This document shows positions 37,286-47,314 of a stretch of DNA of 64,000 nt, piece after piece. The stretch comes from Azospirillum brasilense (GTDB lineage: Bacteria > Pseudomonadota > Alphaproteobacteria > Azospirillales > Azospirillaceae), in the NCBI RefSeq assembly GCF_008365405.1, contig NZ_QOKV01000005.1, positions 212,174 through 276,173 of the forward strand, written 5' to 3'. A program made the position numbers and the translations under genes. The notes beneath the pieces were generated by a model, which was not told where the DNA came from, did not search any database, and was given only the letters and a program-made list of their open reading frames with translations. Every line of letters begins with the position of its first letter. Positions within the stretch are counted from its first letter, which is position 1.

Positions 37286-38884
37286 TTACACCGGCAGGGC
37301 GGCCGGCCGCGTCTTGCGCAGCCAACTGACCATCATGAGACGCACGAGCACGGTTGCCGTGAACAGCGAAATCAGGATGCCGAAGGTGATGGTGACGGCG
37401 AAGCCCTTGATCGCGCCGGTGCCCAGCACGAACAGGATGGCCATCTTGATGGCGGTGGTCAGGTTGGCATCCACGATGGTGGAATAGGCGCGGCTGAAGC
37501 CGGCCTCGACGGAGCCGAAGACGCCGCGGCCCTTCTTGGTTTCCTCGCGGATGCGCTCGTTGATCAGGATGTTGGCGTCGACCGCAAGACCGAGCGACAG
37601 CAGGACGCCGGCAATGCCCGGCAGCGTCAGCGTCGCCTGGAGCAGCGACAGCGCGGCCAGCGTCAGGACGGTGTTGACCAGCAGGGCGAAGCAGGCGAAG
37701 GCCCCGAACAGGCCGTAGGCGGCGATCATGTAGGCGCAGACCAGCACGAAGCCGATCCCCACCGACATCAGGCCGGCGCGGATCGAATCGGCGCCGAGGT
37801 CGGGGCCGACCGTGCGCTCCTCGATCACCTTCAGCGGGGCCGGCAGCGCGCCGGCGCGCAGCAGGACGGCGAGATCGTTGGCGTCGGCGGCGGTGAAGCT
37901 GCCGCTGATCTGGCCGCGGCCGCCGGTGATCGGCTCGCGGATCACCGGAGCGCTGATGACCTTGTTGTCGAGCACGATGGCGAAGGGCCGGCCGACGTTG
38001 GCGCGGGTCACGTCGGCGAAGCGGCGGGCGCCGATGCTGTCGAATTCGAAATTGACCACCCACTCGCCGGTCTGCGGGTTGCTGCCCGCGGTGGCGTTGG
38101 TCAGGTTGGCGCCGTCCACCTCGACCTTCTTGCGGATGACGTAGGCGCTCTGCGCCCGCCCGCCTTCCGCCGAGGGCAGGATGTCGGTGCCCGGAGGGGC
38201 GCGGCCGGCGCTCGGGTCGGCGTTCATGTCGACCAGACGGAAGGTCATCTTCGCGGTGGTGCCGAGCAGCCGCTTCACGCGGTCCGGGTCCTCGACGCCG
38301 GGAAGCTGGACCAGGATGCGGTCGGCGCCCTGGCGGGCGATGGTCGGCTCGTTGACGCCGGTCTCGTCGATGCGGCGCCGCACGATCTCGATGGACTGCT
38401 CGATGGCCTGGGTGGCGCGCTCGCGCAGGGCGATCTCGCTGAGCCGGGCGGTAACGACGCCGCCGCCGGAGGTGACCTCCAGGTCGGGCTGGCCGCCGCC
38501 GAGCGGTCCGCCGCCGATGGTGTTGGCGAGCTGGCGCAGCGCCCGCACCGCCGTGTCGGCCTGCGCCGGGTCGCGGAGCTGCACGGTGATGCCGCGGTCG
38601 CCCGGGTTGATCGCCGTGTAGCCGACATTGTCGTTGCGCAGCTGGGTGCGCGCCGAATCGACCAGACCTTCGACGCGGTCACGGATGACCGCGCCCATGT
38701 CCACCTCGAGCAGCAGGTGCGACCCGCCGCGCAGGTCGAGGCCGAGGTTGACCCGGTTGTGCGCGTACCAGTTCGGCAGGGCCGACAACGTCTCGCGGCT
38801 GAAAAAATTCGGCAGCGTGAGGATGGTCCCGAGCACGCAGATCGCGACGATCAGAAAAATCTTCCAGCGCGGAAAATACAGCAT
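37286..38884 (-). CDS. secD: Protein translocase subunit SecD
   Basis: 532 residues. TM1 is at the start (IFLIVAICVLGTILTLPNFF), then LGLDLRGGSHLLLEVD, a large periplasmic head, and five C-terminal helices including AVDANILINERIREE. Forms the SecDF-YajC complex with its operon neighbours. It begins 36 bp after yajC. Confidence 0.96.
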   Translation of the reverse strand: MLYFPRWKIFLIVAICVLGTILTLPNFFSRETLSALPNWYAHNRVNLGLDLRGGSHLLLEVDMGAVIRDRVEGLVDSARTQLRNDNVGYTAINPGDRGITVQLRDPAQADTAVRALRQLANTIGGGPLGGGQPDLEVTSGGGVVTARLSEIALRERATQAIEQSIEIVRRRIDETGVNEPTIARQGADRILVQLPGVEDPDRVKRLLGTTAKMTFRLVDMNADPSAGRAPPGTDILPSAEGGRAQSAYVIRKKVEVDGANLTNATAGSNPQTGEWVVNFEFDSIGARRFADVTRANVGRPFAIVLDNKVISAPVIREPITGGRGQISGSFTAADANDLAVLLRAGALPAPLKVIEERTVGPDLGADSIRAGLMSVGIGFVLVCAYMIAAYGLFGAFACFALLVNTVLTLAALSLLQATLTLPGIAGVLLSLGLAVDANILINERIREETKKGRGVFGSVEAGFSRAYSTIVDANLTTAIKMAILFVLGTGAIKGFAVTITFGILISLFTATVLVRLMMVSWLRKTRPAALPV

Positions 38885-38920
38885 TCGTAAACCAGTCCCG
38901 TTCGCTACCGGAGAACCGCG

Positions 38921-39292
38921 TTACTTGCGGTCCACGACCTTCTCGTCAGCCTTATCGTCGGCGCTCTTGGCCGGCTCGGACTTCGACAGCACGAGATTCA
39001 CGGTGGAGCGCATGACGCGGACGCGGACGTTCTCGGCGATCTCGACCTGCAGCTCGTCTTCCGGGCCGACCTTGGTGATCGTGCCGATGATGCCGCCGCC
39101 GGTCACCACGCGGTCGCCGCGACGGATGGACTCCAGCATGCCCTTGTGTTCCTTCATCTTCTTCTGCTGCGGACGGATCAGCAGGAAATAGAAGACGACG
39201 AAAATCAGAATCAGCGGCAGGAACTGCACGATCATGTCGGCCCCACCGGCGGCGGGCGCGGCGGTCTGTGCATAGGCCGTCGAAACGAACAT
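38921..39292 (-). CDS. yajC: Preprotein translocase accessory subunit YajC
   Basis: 123 residues, one helix (about 22-42: IVQFLPLILIFVVFYFLL) then RPQQKKMKEHKGMLESIRRGDRVVTGGGI written here in part: RPQQKKMKEH and RRGDRVVTGGGI. First gene of yajC-secD-secF. Confidence 0.95.
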   Translation of the reverse strand: MFVSTAYAQTAAPAAGGADMIVQFLPLILIFVVFYFLLIRPQQKKMKEHKGMLESIRRGDRVVTGGGIIGTITKVGPEDELQVEIAENVRVRVMRSTVNLVLSKSEPAKSADDKADEKVVDRK

Positions 39293-39403
39293 CTGGAGGC
39301 TCCCTGTGGTTTGGTTCCGAAGGCGCAGCGGGCGCTCGCGGACGCGGGGACTATAACGGTCCGGGCCGTCGATGCAATGGAATAGGGGTACGCCTGCCGG
39401 GCT

Positions 39404-40144
39404 TCAAGGGCTGCGGCTGTCCATCACGGCAAAGAGAAGCAGGAAGCGGCGCGTGCAGGGCGCCTCCACCGGCTCCACCCCATGAAAGGAACGGTCGGAG
39501 GGTGCGTAGGCCAGCAGATGGTTCGGCAGGAAGGGCGCGGTGCCGGCCAGTTCGAAACCCTCGCGCGGGAACCGCTCGGTCGAGCGCCCGGCGTTGGCGG
39601 TGAAGGACGGGTCGCGGGGCCGGTACAGCGCCGTTCCCAGATCGGGACGGCGGCCGTCCGCCGGCATGTAGAGCAGCATGGACAGGAAAGTGCCGAAGAC
39701 GTCGGTGTGGGGCAGCATGGCGTGGCCCGCATGGTCTTCGACCAGCCGCGCGTAGACCATGGCCGGCCGGGCCGCGACGGACGTTTCCAGCTTGGCGGCG
39801 AGCGAAGGGAAGCGCGGCGCCAGCCGTGTCAGGGTTTCCGGCCCGAACAGGGAATCGCGGACCTCCCGCCAGATCGCTCCGGCTTCCGGCTCCATCTCCC
39901 TCAGATTGCGGTCGCTCAGGACCATCTGATAGCGCTGAGGAAGACTGTCCATTTGCAGGAGGGCCAGCGCCTCGAACCTCGGCCACTGGGCGACGGCGCG
40001 GGCGTAAAGGTCGGCCGGTAGGGCGTCCGGCACCACCAGATGCGGAAAGGGGTCCTCGCGAAGCGGCGTCTCCTCCAGCCGCCGCAGCACATGGGCGGCG
40101 CTCCCCGCCGGTTTCGGGAGATCGGTGGAACGTTTTGCGTGCAT
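39404..40144 (-). CDS. 2-oxoglutarate/Fe(II) oxygenase-like protein
   Basis: 246 residues from ATG 40144. The possible Fe(II) triad is H-x-D in MLPHTDVFG (about residues 158-163) and a later His in RSFHGVEPV, followed by an Arg in CTRRFLL that could hold 2-oxoglutarate. This resembles prolyl-4-hydroxylase-like proteins. The substrate is unknown. It ends 112 bp before yajC in the same direction and may share the downstream operon. Confidence 0.6.
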   Translation of the reverse strand: MHAKRSTDLPKPAGSAAHVLRRLEETPLREDPFPHLVVPDALPADLYARAVAQWPRFEALALLQMDSLPQRYQMVLSDRNLREMEPEAGAIWREVRDSLFGPETLTRLAPRFPSLAAKLETSVAARPAMVYARLVEDHAGHAMLPHTDVFGTFLSMLLYMPADGRRPDLGTALYRPRDPSFTANAGRSTERFPREGFELAGTAPFLPNHLLAYAPSDRSFHGVEPVEAPCTRRFLLLFAVMDSRSP

Positions 40145-40283
40145 GGCCGGCCCTCGCTTCGCGCTTGGCGCACCATAGCGGCGCGCACGCCTCCCCCGCA
40201 AGCGCGCCTCCTTGTCCGGCGGCGCGCTTGCGGGTTAGGGTCGGCGCAACGAAACCGGAAGAAGCGCCTTGCAAAGGAACACG

Positions 40284-41141
40284 ATGTCGGACGCCCACCT
40301 GCTGCCCCTGCTCACCCGCATCGCCGAGGCCCTGGAACGGCTCGCCCCGCCGCCGCCGGGCCGGCTGGACCTCGGCGCTGCCGACGCCTTCGTCTGGCAC
40401 GCCGATCCCGACCGGCTGGAGCCCGTGCCCGCCGTCAACCGGGTCGAGATCGGCCTGCTGCGCGGCGTCGAGCGGCAGCGCGACATCCTGCTGGACAACA
40501 CCACCCGCTTCGCCACCGGCCTGCCGGCCAACAACGCCCTGCTCTGGGGCTCGCGCGGCATGGGCAAAAGCTCGCTGGTCAAGTCGGTGCATGCCGCGGT
40601 GGCCCAGGAGCATCCCGGCACGCTGGCGCTGGTGGAGATCCACCGCGAGGACATCCCCACCCTGCCCCGCCTGCTCGCCCGGCTGAAGGACGAGCCGCGC
40701 CGCTTCATCCTGTTCTGCGACGACCTGTCCTTCGACCATGACGACGCGCACTACAAGTCGCTGAAGGCCGTTCTGGAGGGCGGGATCGAGGGGCGTCCGG
40801 AGAATGTGGTGTTCTATGCCACCTCCAACCGCCGCCACCTGATGCCGCGCGACATGATCGAGAACGAGCGCTCCACCGCCATCAACCCGGCGGAGGCGGT
40901 CGAGGAGAAGGTGTCGCTGTCCGACCGCTTCGGCCTGTGGCTGGGCTTCCACAACTGCGACCAGCCGACCTACTTCGCGATGATCGAGGGTTACGCCGCC
41001 CGCTTCGGGCTGGACATCCCGGCGGAGCAGCTGCGGGCCGAGGCCGTGGAATGGTCGGTGACCCGCGGCAGCCGCTCCGGCCGGGTGGCTTGGCAGTTCA
41101 TCCAGGACCTGGCTGGCCGTCTGGAGAAGCCCCTTCGGTGA
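40284..41141 (+). CDS. DUF815-family AAA ATPase
   Basis: 285 residues from ATG 40284 (AAAGGAA is in place; an upstream TTG at 40269 is unlikely). Walker A GSRGMGKSSLVK and Walker B FILFCDDLSF are clear, followed by the DUF815 landmark SNRRHLMPRDMIENE. The C-terminus holds a SDRFGLWLGFHNCDQPTY box. Its last 44 bp overlap the tail of the convergent peptidase gene. Function unknown. Confidence 0.88.
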   Translation: MSDAHLLPLLTRIAEALERLAPPPPGRLDLGAADAFVWHADPDRLEPVPAVNRVEIGLLRGVERQRDILLDNTTRFATGLPANNALLWGSRGMGKSSLVKSVHAAVAQEHPGTLALVEIHREDIPTLPRLLARLKDEPRRFILFCDDLSFDHDDAHYKSLKAVLEGGIEGRPENVVFYATSNRRHLMPRDMIENERSTAINPAEAVEEKVSLSDRFGLWLGFHNCDQPTYFAMIEGYAARFGLDIPAEQLRAEAVEWSVTRGSRSGRVAWQFIQDLAGRLEKPLR

Positions 41142-42456
41142 CCCGCGGCTCCATGCGGTCGCGCGGGTCGACCGCCTGGCTGCCCTTGCGCAGTTCGAAG
41201 TGAAGCTGCGGGCTCGTCACCGATCCGGTCTGGCCGACCGTGCCGATGGCCTGCCCGCGCTTGACCGCCACGCCCCGCTCCACGTCGATGCGGTCGAGAT
41301 GGGCGTAGGCGGTGATGAAGCCGTCCGAATGCTTGACCAGCAGCAGGTTGCCGAAGCCGCGGAGCTCGTTGCCGGCGTAGGCGATCACGCCGTTGTCGGC
41401 GGCGACCACCGTCGTTCCCTTGCTGGCGGCGATGTTCAGGCCGTCGTTGTGCAGACCGTCCGGCTTCGGTCCGAAGGTCGAGATCACCTTGCCCTTCACC
41501 GGCCAGAGCAGGCGCCCGGTGGCGCGCTGCGGCGTCGCCTGCTCCGCGGCCTTTGGCGGCGGGGGCGGAGCGGCGGCGACCTCCTGGGCCGGCGCCGGCG
41601 GCGGCGGCGGGACCGGAGCGGCTTCGACGACACGCGGCGCGGGTGCCGGCTCCGGAACGGCGGGCTTCTGGCCGGGCGGGCGCAGCGAGGTCGGAGCCTG
41701 CCCCGGCTGATAGAGGGGCGCCGCGGTCGCCACTTCCGGCGCGGCGGCCGGCTTGGCGCCGGGCACCGGGGCGAGGACGGTCGCGGTCTGCGAGGGGCTT
41801 TCCACCGGGGCCGGCGCAGCGGCGCCCGGAGGTGGCAGCTCCGCCGCCTGGATGGACCCGCGCGACACCTGCTTGACCGGTGCCGAGGCCACCACGCCGC
41901 CGACGGCGGCCCCCGCGCTGGAGGATGGGGTCTGGGCCACAGCGGTGCCGCCCGGAGCGTCACCACCCGGCAGGCGCAGCGGCTGCCCGGCCTGCACGGC
42001 GTAGGGCGCGGTCAGGCCATTGAGACGCGTCAGCTCGCTCATATCGGCGCTGAACATGCGGGAGATGCCGTAAAGCGTGTCGCCGCGCTGGACGATGTAC
42101 TGGCGCGACACCGGCAGGACGAGACGCTGCCCCACCTGCAACTGATAAGGCGGCGACAGGTGATTGACCTCCAGCAGATCGCGCAGTGGCACGTTGTAGC
42201 GCCGCGACAGCGAATAGGCGGAGTCTCCGCGCTGCACGATCACCGCGCCGCCGATGGAATCCGGGGTGTTGGACACCGAGGTGACCGGTGCCAGATCGCC
42301 GGTGCGCTGCTGGCAGGCGGCGAGCAGCGGGATCACCACAAGCGCCGCGAGGAGGGCGCGCCCAACTACGCTGGATGTCACGCCGAACGGGTCGGCTACT
42401 CCGTTCCTGGCGGGGACGGAGGGTCGGACAGCAACGGTACGAAGCGGACGGGCCAC
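41098..42456 (-). CDS. NlpD/EnvC-like lipoprotein with two LysM and an M23 peptidase-like domain
   Basis: 452 residues from GTG 42456 (GGGAGGA upstream). Lipobox PLLAAC near residues 34-39. Two LysM domains follow (VIVQRGDSAYSLSRRYNVP and YIVQRGDTLYGISRMFSA), then about 150 residues rich in Pro and Ala, then an M23 domain (about 325-440). The zinc ligands look incomplete: the HxGxD motif reads LHNDGLNIA and the second HxH is LHFEL, so it may be an amidase activator like NlpD rather than a hydrolase. It overlaps pcm by 61 bp. Confidence 0.88.
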   Translation of the reverse strand: MARPLRTVAVRPSVPARNGVADPFGVTSSVVGRALLAALVVIPLLAACQQRTGDLAPVTSVSNTPDSIGGAVIVQRGDSAYSLSRRYNVPLRDLLEVNHLSPPYQLQVGQRLVLPVSRQYIVQRGDTLYGISRMFSADMSELTRLNGLTAPYAVQAGQPLRLPGGDAPGGTAVAQTPSSSAGAAVGGVVASAPVKQVSRGSIQAAELPPPGAAAPAPVESPSQTATVLAPVPGAKPAAAPEVATAAPLYQPGQAPTSLRPPGQKPAVPEPAPAPRVVEAAPVPPPPPAPAQEVAAAPPPPPKAAEQATPQRATGRLLWPVKGKVISTFGPKPDGLHNDGLNIAASKGTTVVAADNGVIAYAGNELRGFGNLLLVKHSDGFITAYAHLDRIDVERGVAVKRGQAIGTVGQTGSVTSPQLHFELRKGSQAVDPRDRMEPRVTEGASPDGQPGPG

Positions 42457-43049
42457 AAGTCCTCCCGTGTAAGACCGGTTTCGGTCCGCCGGATGCGGAC
42501 GACCCGCTGGCCGCGGTAGTCGCCCCCCAGCGGGATGACCATGACACCACCAACGGCGAGCTGATCCGTCAAGTCCTTTGGCGCATCGGGGCCTCCGGCG
42601 GCCGTGACCAGTATGCGCTCGAACGGCGCCTGTTCGGGCCAGCCCTTCGTCCCGTCGCCGTGGCGGGTCGTGATGTTGTTCAGGCGCAGCGCCTGGAATC
42701 GAGCCTCCGCCTCGGTCAGCAGCGGGCGCAGCCGTTCGACGGTGTAGACCCGCCGGCACAGCCGCGACAAAACCGCCGCCTGATAGCCGGAGCCGGTGCC
42801 GATCTCCAGCACCGTCTGCCGTTCCCCCAGTTCAAGCGCCTGGGTCATCAGCGCCACGATCAGCGGCTGGCTGATGGTCTGGCCGAGGTCAATGGGAAGC
42901 GCCGTGTCCTCCCACGCCTGATCCTGGAAGGGGTCAGGGACGAAGCGCTCGCGCGGGATTCGCTCGATCGCGGCCAGAACCCGGGTGTCGGTCACGCCAT
43001 TGCGGCGCAACGCCATCAGAAGCCGGATCTTGCGTGCCTCGACCGTCAC
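42396..43049 (-). CDS. pcm: Protein-L-isoaspartate O-methyltransferase
   Basis: 217 residues. SAM-binding VLEIGTGSGYQAAVLS (about residues 80-95), with RERFVPDPFQDQAWEDTALPI upstream split here as RERFVPDPF and AWEDTALPI, and TISQPLIVALM. It methylates damaged aspartyl residues for repair. The order serS-surE-pcm-nlpD-like is a common bacterial operon. Confidence 0.95.
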   Translation of the reverse strand: MTVEARKIRLLMALRRNGVTDTRVLAAIERIPRERFVPDPFQDQAWEDTALPIDLGQTISQPLIVALMTQALELGERQTVLEIGTGSGYQAAVLSRLCRRVYTVERLRPLLTEAEARFQALRLNNITTRHGDGTKGWPEQAPFERILVTAAGGPDAPKDLTDQLAVGGVMVIPLGGDYRGQRVVRIRRTETGLTREDLWPVRFVPLLSDPPSPPGTE

Positions 43050-43078
43050 ATTCTATCCATTCACCTCGGAGACAAACC

Positions 43079-43861
43079 TCATTCGAACGCGTGCCGCAGG
43101 GTCTGGAGCGTCGGCGTGTGCGTCAGATCCAGATAGACCGGCGTCACCGAAATACCCCCATGGAAGACCACATGGATGTCGGTGTCGGACGCCACGTCGG
43201 CCTCGCCACGCAGCGTCCCGATCCAGATATAGGGCTTGCCGCGCGGATCGACACGCTCCACCAGCTCGTCGCCGATCTTGCGCTTGCCGTGGCGGACGAC
43301 CTGGATGCCGGTGACCCGGTCGGCCGGACAGGCCGGGAAGTTCACGTTCAGCAGGACGTATTTCGGCCAGGGCGTGGAGACGGCCTTGCGGATCACCTCC
43401 GCCCCCCAGCGCTCCGCCGCCGACCAGTCGATCTGGGCGCGATTCTCATAGTGCTGGCTGAGCGCGATGGCCGGAACGCCCAGCAGGGTCGCCTCCATGG
43501 CCGCCGCGATGGTGCCCGAATAGGTCACGTCCTCGCCGATGTTGGAGCCCTGGTTGACGCCGGACAGGACCAGCGTCGGACGGGCATCCTTCATGATGTG
43601 GTTGACGGCCAGCAGGACGCAGTCGGTCGGCGTGCCGTCCACTGTGTAGCGCCGCTCGTCCAGTTGGCGCAGCCGCAGCGGCCGGTTGATGGTCAGCGAG
43701 TGGCTGGCCGCCGACTGCTCCATCTCCGGCGCCACCACCCACACGTCGTCGGAAATGGAGCGGGCGATGGCCTCCAGCACTTTCAGGCCCGGCGCGTGGA
43801 TGCCGTCGTCGTTGGTGACGAGGATGCGCGCGTTCGACAGGTCGAGCGGATGATCGAACAT
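43079..43861 (-). CDS. surE: 5'-nucleotidase SurE
   Basis: 260 residues. Starts [20 protein letters not shown], with the metal-binding D-D pair in VTNDDGIHAPG and the conserved LSGVNQGSNIGEDVTYSGT region. Hydrolyses nucleoside monophosphates and short polyphosphate. Its ATG shares a base with the serS stop (TGATG), so the two are coupled. Confidence 0.95.
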   Translation of the reverse strand: MFDHPLDLSNARILVTNDDGIHAPGLKVLEAIARSISDDVWVVAPEMEQSAASHSLTINRPLRLRQLDERRYTVDGTPTDCVLLAVNHIMKDARPTLVLSGVNQGSNIGEDVTYSGTIAAAMEATLLGVPAIALSQHYENRAQIDWSAAERWGAEVIRKAVSTPWPKYVLLNVNFPACPADRVTGIQVVRHGKRKIGDELVERVDPRGKPYIWIGTLRGEADVASDTDIHVVFHGGISVTPVYLDLTHTPTLQTLRHAFE

Positions 43862-45126
43862 CAGGCGGTGATCCTTTCCAGCCCGCGCATGTAGGGCCGG
43901 AGCGCTTCGGGAACCAGGATGGAGCCGTCGGGCTGCTGGTAGTTCTCCAGCACCGCGATCAGGCAGCGACCGACCGCCACGCCCGAGCCGTTCAGCGTGT
44001 GGACGAACTGCGTCTGCTTCTCGCCCTTCGAGCGGCAGCGCGCCTTCATGCGGCGGGCCTGGAAGTCGCCGCAGTTCGAACAGCTCGAAATCTCGCGGTA
44101 CATGTTCTGGCCGGGCAGCCAGACCTCGATGTCGAAGGTCTTGCGGGCGGAGAAGCCCATGTCGCCGGTGCACAGCGTCACCACCCGGTAGGGCAGTTCC
44201 AGCCGTTGCAGGATGGTCTCGGCGCACTGGGTCATGCGCAGGTGCTCCGCCTCCGACTGGTCCGGCGCGGTGACACTGACCATCTCGACCTTCCAGAACT
44301 GGTGCTGGCGGATCATGCCGCGGGTGTCGCGCCCCGCCGATCCGGCCTCGGCGCGGAAGCAGGGGGTCAGCGCGGTGTAGCGGTGGGGCAGCTCCTCCGT
44401 CGCCACGATCTGGTCGTTGACGAGGTTGGTCAGCGGCACTTCCGAGGTCGGGATCAGATAGTGATCGCCCGTGCGGAACAGGTCCTCCTCGAACTTCGGA
44501 AGCTGGCCGGTGCCGAACAGGGCGTTGTCGCGCACCATCAGGGGCGGCGCGATCTCGGTGTATCCGTGCTCGCCGGTGTGGATGTCCAGCATGAAGTCGG
44601 CGAGTGCGCGCTCCAGCCGGGCCAGCCCGCCCTTCAGGACGGTGAAGCGGGCGCCGGACATGCGCGAGGCCGCCTCGAAATCCATCAGGCCGAGCGCCTC
44701 GCCCAGCTCGAAATGCTGCTTGGCGTCGGCGATGGCCTTCGGCTCGCCCCAGCGGCGGATCTCGACATTGGCGGTCTCGTCCGGGCCTTCCGGCACATCG
44801 TCGGCGGGCAAGTTCGGAATGGAGGCGAGCAGGCTGTCCAACTCGGCGCCCAGCGCCTTCTCCTCCTCCTCGACCTGGGGCAGCCGCTCCTTGAGCTGCG
44901 CCATCTCGTCCATCAGCGACTGGGCGTCGCGGCCCTCCCGCTTGGCAAGGCCGATCTCCTTCGCCGCCTCGTTGCGGCGCGCCTGCATCTCTTGCAGCTG
45001 GGTCTGCGCGGCGCGGCGGCGCGAATCGAGGTCCAGCACCGTCGGCGACACCGGCTCAAGGCCCCGGCGGGCGAGGCCGCGGTCGAAGGATTCGGGGTTC
45101 TCACGGATGGCGCGAAGGTCGTGCAT
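43861..45126 (-). CDS. serS: Seryl-tRNA synthetase
   Basis: 421 residues. The N-terminal coiled-coil arm (about 25-110) is followed by the class II core: [30 protein letters not shown] split as FRAEAGSAG and [13 protein letters not shown], and [12 protein letters not shown]. Charges tRNA-Ser, one isoacceptor of which is encoded at 59.2 kb. First gene of its operon. Confidence 0.96.
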   Translation of the reverse strand: MHDLRAIRENPESFDRGLARRGLEPVSPTVLDLDSRRRAAQTQLQEMQARRNEAAKEIGLAKREGRDAQSLMDEMAQLKERLPQVEEEEKALGAELDSLLASIPNLPADDVPEGPDETANVEIRRWGEPKAIADAKQHFELGEALGLMDFEAASRMSGARFTVLKGGLARLERALADFMLDIHTGEHGYTEIAPPLMVRDNALFGTGQLPKFEEDLFRTGDHYLIPTSEVPLTNLVNDQIVATEELPHRYTALTPCFRAEAGSAGRDTRGMIRQHQFWKVEMVSVTAPDQSEAEHLRMTQCAETILQRLELPYRVVTLCTGDMGFSARKTFDIEVWLPGQNMYREISSCSNCGDFQARRMKARCRSKGEKQTQFVHTLNGSGVAVGRCLIAVLENYQQPDGSILVPEALRPYMRGLERITA

Positions 45127-45311
45127 GGCTCACGGCGATACGGAATGGGTGGGAGGCTGGTTATAGTCCGCCGCCGGATGAAGGTCCAGAGGCGGAGCCG
45201 CACCGATGGGAAAGACCCTGAAATGATTGGTGTCCTATACTTATCGGTGGCGCCGGGAATGCGAATGCGTGCAGAACCCCGGAATCGATCCCTGCCCTCC
45301 CCACTCCGGAC

Positions 45312-46475
45312 ATGATCCTCGACACCCGCACTCTCATCATCGCCCTGGTGGGCATCGGCGTTCTGCTGTCCATCGCCGCTTTTCTGACTTGGAAAGCGCA
45401 CCGCCACATCACCGCGCTGGCCTATTGGGCGGGGGGAGCGCTGGTCGGAGCCGGTGGATTGGCTCTTGTCTTGCTTTACGGGGTCTGGCCCCCTGCCGCC
45501 GTGATCCCGCTGAGCAACGCCATGGTGGCCGCCTCCTATCTGCTGAACTGGTTCGGGGTGCGCAGCTTCGCCGGATGGTCCATACCCTGGCGGAGCGGGC
45601 TGGCTCTGCTCGCCGCGCTGACCGCCGGCAATCTGTGGTTTGTGGTGATGACGAATGACGTGACGGCACGCATCCTGATCGGGTCCGCGGGCATTGCCGC
45701 CCTGTCGCTGTTGGCGGCCCTCAATCTGTGGCGGATGGCGGCGGCGGACAAGCCTCGGCGGGCGCAGCGGGTCACCGCCCTGGTGTTCCTGGCCCATGCC
45801 CTGTTCGTCTCCGGACGCGCCGTCCTGACGGCGATCGGCGGGCCTGTGGATGGCATTCTGACCCCCAGCTTGGTGCAGAGCGCCGGGTTCCTGGAAGCCA
45901 TCCTGGCCGTCACCGGATGGGGCTTCGGCTTCCTCGCCATGACCAGCGAGCGGCTTCAGGCCGACCTGGACCGCATCGGCACCATCGACCCGCTGACCGG
46001 CGCCTACAATCGCCGGGCCTTCCTGAAGCATGCCGAGCGGGAACTGGCGCGGGCGCAGCGCAATGGGGCGCCGCTTACCCTGTTGCTGCTCGACCTCGAC
46101 CGCTTCAAGCGGGTCAACGATACCTTCGGCCATCTGGCCGGCGACGCGCTTCTCCGGCTTTTCTCCGAGACCGTCACGGCACGGCTGCGCCGCACCGACC
46201 TGTTCGGGCGCTATGGCGGGGAAGAGTTCTGCCTTCTGCTTCCCGACACCGACCGCACCGGAGCGGCAACGCTGGCGGAGGCGCTGCGGCGCGACGTGGC
46301 GGCACGGCCTCTGCCCTTCCAAGGTCAGGAGATCGCCGCAAGCGTCAGCATCGGCATCGCCGCCTGCCGCAGCGGCGAGGATCTCGACGCGGCGCTGGCG
46401 GCCGCCGACCTGGCCCTGTACCGGGCCAAGCGGAACGGCCGCAATCAGGTGATGGTCGACGAAGCGACGGCGTAA
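45312..46475 (+). CDS. Membrane-bound diguanylate cyclase
   Basis: 387 residues. About seven helices (1-215) make an unclassified membrane sensor. The GGDEF domain (about 223-385) has active-site GGEEF in GRYGGEEFCLLLP and an I-site RRTD five residues before it, so product inhibition is likely. DPLTGAYNRRAF marks the domain start. It makes c-di-GMP. It sits on the opposite strand between serS and tatC, an insertion into an otherwise conserved order. Confidence 0.92.
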   Translation: MILDTRTLIIALVGIGVLLSIAAFLTWKAHRHITALAYWAGGALVGAGGLALVLLYGVWPPAAVIPLSNAMVAASYLLNWFGVRSFAGWSIPWRSGLALLAALTAGNLWFVVMTNDVTARILIGSAGIAALSLLAALNLWRMAAADKPRRAQRVTALVFLAHALFVSGRAVLTAIGGPVDGILTPSLVQSAGFLEAILAVTGWGFGFLAMTSERLQADLDRIGTIDPLTGAYNRRAFLKHAERELARAQRNGAPLTLLLLDLDRFKRVNDTFGHLAGDALLRLFSETVTARLRRTDLFGRYGGEEFCLLLPDTDRTGAATLAEALRRDVAARPLPFQGQEIAASVSIGIAACRSGEDLDAALAAADLALYRAKRNGRNQVMVDEATA

Positions 46476-46488
46476 GGAGCAAAGGGCC

Positions 46489-47310
46489 TTACGCCTGCTC
46501 CGCTTCCGTCTCGTCCGCGTCGCCGCGCGTCTTCTCGATGCGGCGGCCGATCAGGATCGACACCTCGTAGAGCGCCAGCAGCGGGATGGCGAGGCCGACC
46601 TGGCTGATGACGTCCGGCGGGGTCAGGATGGCCGCGACGACGAAGACGAACACGATGGCGTAGCGCCGCTTGGCGGCCAGAGTCTCCGTCGTCAACAGGC
46701 CGGCGCGGATCAGCAGGGTCAGCAGGACCGGAAGCTGGAAGGCCAGACCGAAGGCGAAGATCAGGTGCATCACGAGGCCGAGATACTCGCTGACGCGGGC
46801 CTCGAACTCGATCGGCAGGGCGCCGGCGTCCATCCCCGGGTGGAACTCGAACCCGAGGAAGAAGCGCCAGGCCAGCGGGAAGATGAAGTAATAGACCATC
46901 GCCCCGCCCAGGAAGAACAGGATCGGGGTGGCCACCAGGAAGGGCAGGAAGGCCTTGCGCTCGTGCTTGTAGAGGCCGGGCGCGACGAACATCCAGATCT
47001 GGCTGGCGACGATGGGGAAGGACAGGAAGCAGCCGGCCCAGAAGGCCACCTTCACATAGGTGAAGAAGGCTTCGGTCAGGCCGGTGTAGATCATCCGCCG
47101 CCCCTGCCCGGCCAGGATGTCGGCCAGGGGCTGGACCAGGAAGTTGTAGATGCGGTCCGAGAAGGCGTAGCACACGAAGAAGGCGATGAGGATCGCCAGC
47201 GTCGCGTACATCAGCCGGTTGCGCAGCTCGACCAGATGGTCGATCAGCGGCATCTTGCTTTCTTCGAGCTCGTCGTCGGACTCGCCGGTCATGCGCGTTT
47301 CGCCGGACAC
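46489..47310 (-). CDS. tatC: Sec-independent protein translocase TatC
   Basis: 273 residues, six membrane helices. Starts MPLIDHLVELRNRL after a short acidic head; conserved YxGLTEAFFTYVK and FQLPVLL are present. TatC binds twin-arginine signals, one of which appears on the oxidase subunit II in this window. It is the last gene of tatABC. Confidence 0.96.
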   Translation of the reverse strand: MSGETRMTGESDDELEESKMPLIDHLVELRNRLMYATLAILIAFFVCYAFSDRIYNFLVQPLADILAGQGRRMIYTGLTEAFFTYVKVAFWAGCFLSFPIVASQIWMFVAPGLYKHERKAFLPFLVATPILFFLGGAMVYYFIFPLAWRFFLGFEFHPGMDAGALPIEFEARVSEYLGLVMHLIFAFGLAFQLPVLLTLLIRAGLLTTETLAAKRRYAIVFVFVVAAILTPPDVISQVGLAIPLLALYEVSILIGRRIEKTRGDADETEAEQA

Positions 47311-47314
47311 TGGG

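Noticed and set aside
36269..38890. 873-codon open frame on the plus strand opposite secD/secF
   Set aside because: His/Gln/Arg-rich translation with no domain; it mirrors real secD and secF codons on the other strand, a common effect in high-GC DNA.
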